20,004 nt of DNA from Paramacrobiotus richtersi (Eukaryota; Tardigrada; Eutardigrada; Parachela; Macrobiotidae): NCBI GenBank assembly GCA_034698045.1, contig JAQGAU010001305.1, forward strand, positions 1 through 20,004, written 5' to 3'. Every line of letters starts with the position of its first letter. The first letter of the stretch is position 1. A model generated the notes under the pieces. That model was not told where the DNA came from, did not search any database, and saw nothing but the letters and a program-made list of their open reading frames with translations. A program made the position numbers and the translations under genes. Shown in pieces: positions 1-9,600 of the stretch.

Positions 1-3000
1 CTCCTCAATGGTCGCGATTGTGGTGGTCATCCGGGTAACCGTTAGGAATGCCGCTGTTAAAAAGAATGATAATGACCAGATAGGTGGTTACAAAACGTGC
101 TCTGTTTGGAGTGTAAAACAAGATTTTGAATTTAATTTGCTTTCTTGAAAGTGCGAGCCTTATCGTTTTCACAGAATCCACTCGGAAGAGCTAGAGGTGC
201 ACCTTCAGGAAAGCATCGAAAGGGTTCCAGAATACAGTAGAAGCTATGTGACAGCGCTAAGCTTTGCAGCATTCGGACAAGTGACTAGCAGGCTTTCTCT
301 CATCTATTCGCTATAGCTTCCGGCACCTTCTCGACATTTTCCTAAAGGCGCACTGGGATCTTCACCGGTCAGAGTTTTTAACCTATAATATGTTTCAATG
401 TGATTTTTAAAAGTAAATCAAACCCGAAATCTTCTTCGTTCCCCGTAAGACCAAAAAGTTGCAAACCTAGGTTGGCAGTATACGTTGCTCCAACTATAAG
501 CGCCCATGCGAACCATGAAGCCACGGCAATCTTCGTTGCGACTGCTCTGCAGAGAAAAACGTACTGCATGAGAACTAGTCAGTTTCAGTTAATAGTAAAC
601 TTATTTTACCTGGGCGATATATTTGGTCCTTGTTGAAGGAGTGTAGAAACAACCAGCCACTAAAGTGGAAAAAGCAATGTCTGATCACACTCGTCACCGC
701 CACATACATAGACTGAGATTCAGCAATGAATGAGTAGAACGGCAAGCAGCCCACAAGTTCTGCAATTAGGGCCCTTTATGCATGGCCGATACAGGTACCG
801 GGTAAAGTCCTTCTTTAAAGCCCATACAGATAATTTTTAATTTTTTTTTTATATTTTTAGGCTCATCCATTTGTCGCGGTTCATACCGAGAACGGTGCAG
901 TCTACTCATTCATTTGTTGAAGCTCGTTCCTGTGCTTAAGCACTCGATGCGCATAGTACCAGAGATTCCTCAGCAGTATAGTGATTCACTAATCCGTTTA
1001 TACCCTCCGGATCACATCGACTAGACAGATGCCACTCGGACGGTGCGATTCTTCCCACAATGAAGACAACCAGAAAGGTGACCATTAAGGCCAGCCCGAT
1101 TGATAGCCACAACGTCCAAGAGAACGGATCCAGAAAGCTGAACAACCGTGGTACTTTTTTGCCATCATTCCTTTTCATCATGACTACGTAGGCATCATTC
1201 ATGAAAGGAATGGTAAAATCCACGACGGCTTCTCTTTCGGAAATGATACTCAAATCCCCGACAGTCAGCTCAGCTTCCTGTATAAACGTTGCATTCAAAT
1301 TGAGTCCATACTATAATGTACTATACATCCTACCCTATAGAAAATGGATATACGAACGGTATGCCGAGGAACAAAATTTAGGGATAATAGACTCAACTGC
1401 ATAGTATGTATGTAATGATAAAACCACACTGCTGTGCTGTTTTACTACTGATAAGTTATGTACAACCTTAAGCCGTAAAGCAACATGACCAGTAACGGAG
1501 GATCATCACAAATGTAAAAAGAAATTAAGAATGTGCAATTAAACCTTTAAAGTAAATTCTAACATTTCATTGAAATTTAAAAGTACTTTAGTCGTTTTCG
1601 TGTTTAAAAATCGTGTATCCTTCTGCGTGTGCATACATGAACAAAATCGATAAAAAATGTTTTAGTATGCTACGTTCTGTTCCTACAAACTCTCGGTGGT
1701 AACCCAACGTTGACTGACAAATTTGGCGTAGATATCTGTCCATTGGTTTACACTCTACTGTCTCGTTGTAATATAAAAAGTTCAAACCTTTCTTCGAAGA
1801 CTGGAAATTCCACAATGTGTATTTAGAGCTACCGGTTATGTACCTTCCTAACAATTTCTCCCACAGCACCAGTCCAGGTGCCGTTGTCGAGCTTCGATCC
1901 ATAGTCGTTGTCTTTTGACAAGTGAAAAGTAAACTGGTAACCAGTAACTTTGGCCAGTTCATTCAGTAAATCCACACTGTATCCTTCGTAGCACCGCCCC
2001 GAGACGTTGAAATCCTTACCAATGATAGCTTGTAAAGTGGGCACCTCCGATTCCGTAACCGGTCGTTGGAGATTGCCTCCATCTTTCGCGCAGGGTACAC
2101 AGTTCAAAAACTGATTCATCTAAACAAGAAAGAACAGCTGTACAAAGATGTCAACCCCAACACTAGAGAACTTGCATAAAATCCCACGGCTCGCAGTGGT
2201 TTGTTGGTCTCTTCCTTTAATTGTGAAATGAAGTTCAGCTCAGGCGATCTGGAATCGTTCCAGGTCCCAACCTGTAAACATACTATTGTGTCAGGATCAG
2301 TCAGGTAGTACCACACTTTATTGTGTAACAATTCTCTGGCCACTGTTGCAAGTGATTTCGAGATTCCTCACTTGACTAATTTGGCCTCCATCGAGGCTTT
2401 CCACGATATTTATCTCATAATTTTTCCGTGCTCCAAGTTGATCAAATTGCAGAGATCCGGTAATGTATTCGAACTTGGTCTAAAACAACAGCATGGACTT
2501 CCAGTTTGCCTTTAGAATGTGATGAACAGTCACTACATTATGTACGATTGTGCGCGGTACTAGAGTTCATTACTTGATAATTTATTTGACGGTTGAAGCG
2601 ACAAGGTCGACGTTCAAATTTAACAACAAATTTTTCTACTGACTTATGCGCACCTTTACAAGTCCCGAGAAAAGGAAAGAGGAAAAGCAATACATATGAA
2701 ACATAAAAAGTACTCCATTATGTGTTCAGATATCTTGTTATTCTTACGTTGCGAATGGCGGCCAGCATTCGGTCTCCGTCGTACCACGTGTTGTACGGCT
2801 GAGCTGTACAGTCCAGCGACTGAATGGACGGCGGATCTGCTGCGATGGTTCGGACAACCTCTAGCGCATATTGAACTGAGTCAATGGCCAAAGCGTACAA
2901 CGTCTGCAAAAGATGTATACAGACTGTAATTTTTCATATCGGTAACCTCGTAACATAGCAGCAGCTTACCGAGTCCTTATCAGAAGAGGTACTATCCGGC

Positions 3001-4276
3001 AGGCTCTTGTTATAGACGGTGTCATTGCGATCAATTAACGTTAAGCACGTCATGCTATTGGCGGTGTATCGCAGGATCCCGAAGTTCGTGGATTCGAAGT
3101 CCTACAGCATAATGAAAAACCATTCACCATGAGACGTGTTTCCTAATATCATTATCAGTAACTATTATCATTATATATTTATCAGTAAAACTTAGACTAT
3201 GTTGATGAGTGGTTTTCGAGAAACATGCGGGTTTGGCCAAAGTACTTGATTTGGCCGTGTAAACCGGTACCAGTGATGCCAAAATGAAGTGAAACTTTCG
3301 CTCCCGAATGAGATCGTTGCTCAACAATCGGTTGATGACTTCGCTGGCATTCTTTGACGGAGTATCGAGAATTATGTGCCAGTCCCGGGCTGGTTCACGT
3401 AGCACTGTCGTGACGAGGTAGTCCACCGTTCTGTCCTTGTTATGAGCCAGATAAAAGGTCATATATAGGTTCTGAAAGGCACCGTCCTTGGCATAGGTGT
3501 AGTACATGTTTAGGGCCTGATCCAGCTCTGCAAGTCATCACTTTTGGTAACCTGTGGGACCCATGCGTCTGCCGCGTCTTACTCTTATTGGAATCGGTAA
3601 CGTAAAGCGCCATGTTCCATCTGTATTTCTGGGTAATGAGATCAATGACGGCCCGCATTGTGGGCGGCCGCATGTTTAACTGATAAGGCGGCTCCGTTAC
3701 GCGCGGTTTGTCTCCATCCGAGGCTAACGTGACGCTTTTGTAGTGCGACGACATCATCACCAAGGGGACATGCAACGCTTGGCTGTACCATTGCAGTTGG
3801 GCTGCTACGTCCGGATTGCATATGGCTACCATGATCCATGTGCCATTGCGCAAAGCACTGCAAACTGACAGACAATCAATCATTCATGTGTCACTTCCGA
3901 AATGTTTAATAAGAAACCACAATTTTCAGTTAAACACGGAATATGCCACAATCTTTAAAACAATAAAAGTGAAACTTCTTACTCTTGTTTGCATTGTAGA
4001 ACTGATCGTAGGCTGATAATTTCACAAAGGACAAGTGCTGCGTCACATTCTGCTCGCGTAACGCACGTAGAATTTTCTCCGTCTCCTCGACATCGTCTCC
4101 AACAAACACGGCTACGAACACAAGGAAAAGCTTTCACAATTTAATTGCAGGATGTATTGATTTCTATCCAAGAATGAGCGATACCCACCGATTCGTTCTT
4201 GTCCAAATATCCTCGATAGCACAAGGCAGGAACATGTGAGAATGAGCAAAAAATTCGCCGGATACCAAGAGTGCAT
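1..4276 (-). CDS. Receptor A: ionotropic glutamate receptor (kainate/AMPA-like), partial at the left edge
   Basis: Predicted ligand-gated cation channel subunit of the plasma membrane. Exons read 4276-4189 (signal peptide; start chosen because it gives a compact hydrophobic leader like that of copy C), 4111-3983, 3864-3583, 3527-3271, 3101-2970, 2903-2748, 2479-2372 (N-terminal LIVBP-like domain), 2271-2176, 2119-1844, 1277-960 (S1, M1), 659-610 (pore, LLQQG), 546-467 (M3), 53-1 (YTANLAAFLTV and start of S2, cut by the window edge). All joins keep phase; the visible part encodes about 675 aa without a stop. Recognisable stretches are CSALRNGTW, FDQLGARKNYEINIVE and SEREAVVDFTIPF. The remaining S2, M4 and tail exons lie outside the window. 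One donor is GC (after 2176). The donor after 467 (gtttgc) is weak. Family assignment is firm; the exact subclass and ligand are not. Confidence 0.9.
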
Positions 4277-5060
4277 AATCCTTCGCGAGTTAAAATGAAC
4301 AATATTCAAATAGAAACAATTTACGTAGATTAGAGGTCATTACAGTGGCTGGTTCATTTTGTCAGCAATTGTCAACAGAGTTAAATGGCGAGAGGAAGAC
4401 AATTATTGTATGAAACTGCCTGAAGGCATTTCCGGTTCAGGCATTTCCGTCACTTTAATTGGAATAGCATGCCCTCTGCTGAAGTATAGCAGTACAACAG
4501 AAAGTATGGTCGCCAGACGCAAATGAACTTGCTTCTTTGTTGAAGACCTGGAGACGAGATCAGCTAGTCAGGGAAACCATCATCGACAACTTTTCATGGA
4601 AGTTCCTTCGCATTCCATCACAATGTTTCCAGAAAAACAGAAGACATTGTAGTACGCATTGTGCACTTACAAATAACCAAATAACACCGCTCTATGGATA
4701 ACCGATGAATTCTGCAGTTGGCTGACAGTAACCCACGAAATCTCGCCAGTACGTCGTACTCCTCTCAAAAAACTCTGATAGTTTTTCTAAAACTGTAACC
4801 ACTAGCTGGTTGCTGTAATAAGCAGAGCGTGATACATTTATTTGTTCATCAAATGGCCATACAGGTATTCATTTGGCTTGCGGGCAGTTTAATAGTACTT
4901 GATCATGAACCTTTTAGCCTATTATCCATTATTTACGCGTACGTGCCGGTGCGGCATCGGTATGGCAATGGTCTTTAGGCATTGATCAAATAATAACATC
5001 ATTTTCCTTGTTTCCTGCTCGTGTGTTCTTGCACTTGTGGTCAGATGTTTGGTAATACTC
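1..5060 (-). repeat. Left arm of a large inverted duplication (receptor A and its 5' flank)
   Basis: Receptor A on the minus strand mirrors receptor C on the plus strand. Exon lengths of 88, 129, 282, 257, 132, 108, 96 and 318 bases are identical in both. Similarity continues upstream of the start codon: blocks at about 4360-4438, 4550-4660, 4850-4910 and 5005-5048 pair in inverted orientation with blocks at about 14416-14500, 14190-14300, 13957-14021 and 13804-13860. I see no clear similarity beyond about 5060. The arm runs off the left edge. Confidence 0.85.
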
Positions 5061-6613
5061 GTATAAATAAACAGTCTTTCCGATCAGGTGAGTAATTCAG
5101 TACCCCGCAGCCCTACTTGCAAGTAGCTACAGTATATTAGCAACGATGATAACTCGTTTAAACCATCCGCGGGCACGATATACACAGTTTTAAGTTCGCA
5201 GTCATACGGAGTTTGCTTGCTCTGTTATAAATCTACTTCCTGAGCCTAAATTTTCAATTGGGCAACAGTCTCCCTTTCCAACAGCAGCTGCGTGCGAAGG
5301 GGCAAGTTACGTTGATGGGTACTAGTGATCATTGCCACGTTCACAATGACGCAGTGCGCGATCTTTCTAGCTGAATTATGTTTAATAACGATATCCATAA
5401 GGAGAAGTGTACGTCCAATACACATTTAGAACATCTCGTTGGTAAATATTGAGAAGAAATGCGTTATTTACTGTCTTCAGCAGCACACTGCAAGTACATG
5501 CAGTGTATGTATATAGAGTAAGCAGTGCAATTGTTCTCTATGCAGTTACTAGCAAGCGGCTTCGGTCGGTCTTAAGGCCAAAGGCAGTGATGTAGGCAGC
5601 AGTTATGATGGTCTTGTTCAACCCAACATATCTCGTTATCGACTGCAATACTGCTTATTAAAATTTTTGTAATAACTAAAGGGATGGTTGTACTATAAAT
5701 ACCTTCAATCACATCGCAATTAAGATATTCGGTTATCACAAAAAACTTTTTAAAAGTGCGGTATGCATAACAAATTTTAAATTCAATATAAAATCACCGA
5801 AAAATGGTATGGTAGTACTGGTACAGGCATATCGTTTCTAAAATAACTTTCCTGATTCTGACCCAGAACGAGATTTTTGCACTTTAAAATACGCGTACAG
5901 TGAATTTTTGAACATTTCAACTGCTCATAACTTTTGTTATTATTGACGGATCCTGCTCATCACGTGTCAGAACGTGATAAATTTTATCCTCTTTCTTTTG
6001 ATACCGTACAAGACAAGTTTTATGGAGTTGGAAGAGCACAGTAGAGCTAAGACGTTTTGAATAGGGCGATACAATGCACCTGTTTTTTTGCTGCCGTTGG
6101 GTGAAAGGGGCAGAGAGAGTTCTGGTAATACAATAGGGCAACCATTTCTATACCGGATTCACATAACCAGATAAGCGATAAGTGCGCAAGGTGAAAGAAA
6201 CAGTTGAAATTCTGAACCCACCAAAACTGCTGCTTACATCACTGCCTGTTCCCTTAATGGACCTTGAGTACTGCACTCCCAGGTATAACGGATATGTTGT
6301 CCAGATATCTGAAAATCAGCCATGACTGCTAAGTAAAGCGCCAAGACAATAGTACAAAAATGGACCCTACGTCGCACCAAATACCTAGATCGGCAGATCG
6401 TTAAATTAATTGTATCGGTGTGGGTACACTGTACACACAGCGAGCCATAGCGATTTGTTGAAGTCTGGCATACGCCTATACAAATGCACATTATATAATT
6501 AAGTATATTGTTACCAGAGTATTTAAACCACCGAAAACATTCTTTACAGTAAACATTACATAAAAAACGCATCGCTTTCTGAAAACGATGTTCTGTAGTG
6601 TCCGTCGACGATT
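4277..6613. other. Intergenic spacer between receptor A (5' end) and receptor B (3' end)
   Basis: The part next to receptor A (4277 to about 5060) is the duplicated upstream flank and should hold the A promoter. From about 5060 to 6613 I find no gene: the short open frames there show no family likeness, no splice-consistent exons and no copy elsewhere in the window. The B 3' untranslated region must start at 6613 and run leftward; I could not find a convincing polyadenylation signal. Confidence 0.6.
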
Positions 6614-9600
6614 TTATCCTGCCGGCTTCGCATCCACTGGACCGTTGGTTACCGTCATTGGAACAATTCCCGCACTGCGCGAGATCTTAATAGTTGACTT
6701 TTTCCTTTTCGATCGTTGGTTTATAAGGAATACTTCATTCGTGGAAATCTACAATAAACAGCGTCATGTAATCCAGTCTAACGGTATTAGTATGACGACG
6801 ACTTTTGCAGACTGAACCTACGTAGAATTGTACATAAGAGATTAAAAGCCTTCAAAATTTAAAACTGTTACAGATAATGTCAGATATGTCATGCTTTTTC
6901 AAATTTTCAGTTGTTCGAACGATGTACTAAATACAGTCTGATAAGTTGTAAAGGTTAATCCCGTTTGGAAAAAACGAGGGTCGTAAACGACAGATGCAGT
7001 CACATACACCATATTTGCGGAATTTTGCCCGTCCTTTGCACATGTACTCGGTTATCGCCACGACCATGGAAATAAACAAACCGGCAGCGAGAATGATGAA
7101 CAATCCGGTCATCTCGTGGGGACTAAGTTTGCTTAGTTCGTTCGCGTCCTGTAAGCATATAACATAAATCATAGCGAACAGGAAGTACCGTCGCGGCTAG
7201 AAGGTGTTTCAGTTACCTGTTCATCGCCACCATGAGCGTCAACGGCGCGGCATTCGTCTGAAATAAGACGACGCATAAAAATCAGTTTAGTCCTAGCTTC
7301 TTCACATGCTACAGATATGTCAATGTCAGCGGGTGCTTCGTTTGTCACAACTTTGCCCTAACTCCTTTCTACATAGGTTTTTTCGGCATTTTATTGGCAT
7401 CGTTACTTATAATTTGATCCAAGCGGGCAAAGTAAAATTATCTACATATGTACACCGGTATATTATCATTTTCACCCCGCGTGAACCACTTCTCCTCCAA
7501 CTCCTTCAGCCTGCCGTTTTCATTTAAATGAAGAATAGCTTCGGACAGCTTCTTCCGAAGCGGTGAACCCGGCCGCACCGCGAACGCGTAGTTCTGGTAG
7601 AACAACGGTAGGCCAACGATGCGCGTGTCACATGGCTTTCCCATGTTGGCATAGTCCGCCACGGTCTTTGGACCGATAAAGGCGAACTTGCCGCTGCGCA
7701 CCTGGGCAACGCCTTCTTTAACATTCCTCACCGCTGTCCTCTTGTCTCGCATCGTACTCCACATACGCTGATACATTTCCTGCTTGGAATGCTGGAAGAA
7801 GTAGGCGGAGCCCTGGTTCGCTTCCAGGACGCCGTAACGGATGTCGTCCTGTCTGGCGAGATCCTCCACCGACTGGACGGGGGATTTCATTCGGTTGACC
7901 GTCAGAAAAGCAGCTAAAACGGACAAAAGAAAAGTTCGCAGTAACTTTGCAGAAACGATTGCAGTTCGTCTAATACAACATTCGCAGTTTGTATATCAAC
8001 CATTAAACATACATTATTAACGAATACATTCGATTGGACTGGAAAGAAAGTTGGTAGCGTAACCAAGAACCAGATAAGTCCCGGGTTAATCAGAGAAGAC
8101 AGCGTTTTCATGTACAGAAGAGTATGTACAAAAGGAAACACATAAGAAAAGCTTCATTTATCGCTCTATTTTGGTGTACCTAAGTTGGCCGTATAAGCAG
8201 AACTGACGACTATAGCCCAAATAAACCACGAGCCAACGGCAATCTTCGTAGCCACGGATTTCGGCTCGATGTTGGGTCCTTGTTGAAGCAGCGTCGCTAT
8301 CGTCAGCCACTACAAACCACAAGCTTCCATATCTACCTTACTAATTTACATAATCAATGATTTCCTTACGAAAGATTCCTCGGCCGTGTAATCATTAACC
8401 AGTCTTTCTTTCTGATCGGGGTCACAGTGACTCGGTTCGTACCACTCCGCCGGTGTGATCCGACCCACTACAAAGACGATGACGAACGTACCCATGATGG
8501 CCAGTACAATAGATAACCATAAGTTGGATGTGAAAGGGCGGAGGAAACTGAAGATATCCAGTTCCTTGGTCTCGTCTTTCTTTATCAGGATTACGTAACC
8601 GTCGTTAATAAAGGGAATGGTGAAATCCACCACCGCTTCACGCTCCGATATGACGCTCAGATCACCGATAACAACATCGGCTTGCTAGAAAAAGAAATTC
8701 TTTCAACAGCCTTCCACATTAGCACAATGTTAAATACGCATTCCTATCCCATTTCCGAAAATGCAAAATCGACCGAGACTGGAACACAACAACAACAGAA
8801 TGGTGTTCTATAATTGATATTACTATTGACTACTGAAGGTCTGTTGAGTGAAGAGTACAGAGAATGCTGAATTTTTACGATTCCACTTTCTTACCGACCT
8901 TTCGCAATACTTCTCCCACCGCTCCAGTCCAAGTGCCGTCTATTTTCACTCCGTAGTAGCTGTCCCCGGAGCTATTGTGCAGTGTAAACGTATAATTGGT
9001 GATATTCATCAGGTCGTAAATAAGATCCACCACATAACCAAAGTAGCACGAGCCCATGCTGTTCCCAGGTCCTTTCACGAAGGAGTTCTTTCCTGCGAAC
9101 TTTGTCGAATTGCATGCACTGATCATCAGAAACCTATCCGTCTATGAGATCAACCCTGTTATCAACGCTTCGCAAACTATAGACATGGTTCGCTGTATTC
9201 AGTACTGTACGCACAATTATTCCAACAACCCGTAACGTTCTGTTTTCATCCGGTTCTTTAACCTTCAGCAACTGCAAGCCGTTGGTGTCACTCCATTCTC
9301 CTCTCTGCAAAGTTTCACCATAAGAAAGCAAATAAAATCGTTTTCTCTAGATGTACAGTATTCACGAACCTTGAAGAAATCAGCGCCATCCTTCATTTCC
9401 AGAATGTTTAATCTGTAATTTCTTCGATTTCCCAGTTGGTCAAACTCCACTTTCCCCGTCAGACCGGCATACGACGTCTACACAAACATTCTATGCATTC
9501 GATCAAGAAAGGTCGGAGGAATGCCACGTGGGGGCTTACATTATGCACGATTTGGCGAACAATATCTCCGTCCGGCCAAACATCATACGGCATAGCCGTG

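Noticed and set aside
4277-4309. Upstream in-frame ATG that would add 11 residues to receptor A
   Set aside because: The ATG at 4276 alone gives a compact signal peptide and makes exon 1 88 bases, exactly as in copy C; the extension is polar and has no counterpart there.
5062-5070. TATA-like box on the plus strand
   Set aside because: No plus-strand gene follows for more than 9 kb, and an AT-rich motif alone is weak evidence.
5917-6141. Minus-strand open frame in the A-B spacer
   Set aside because: No recognisable domain, no copy in the window, and of a length expected by chance.
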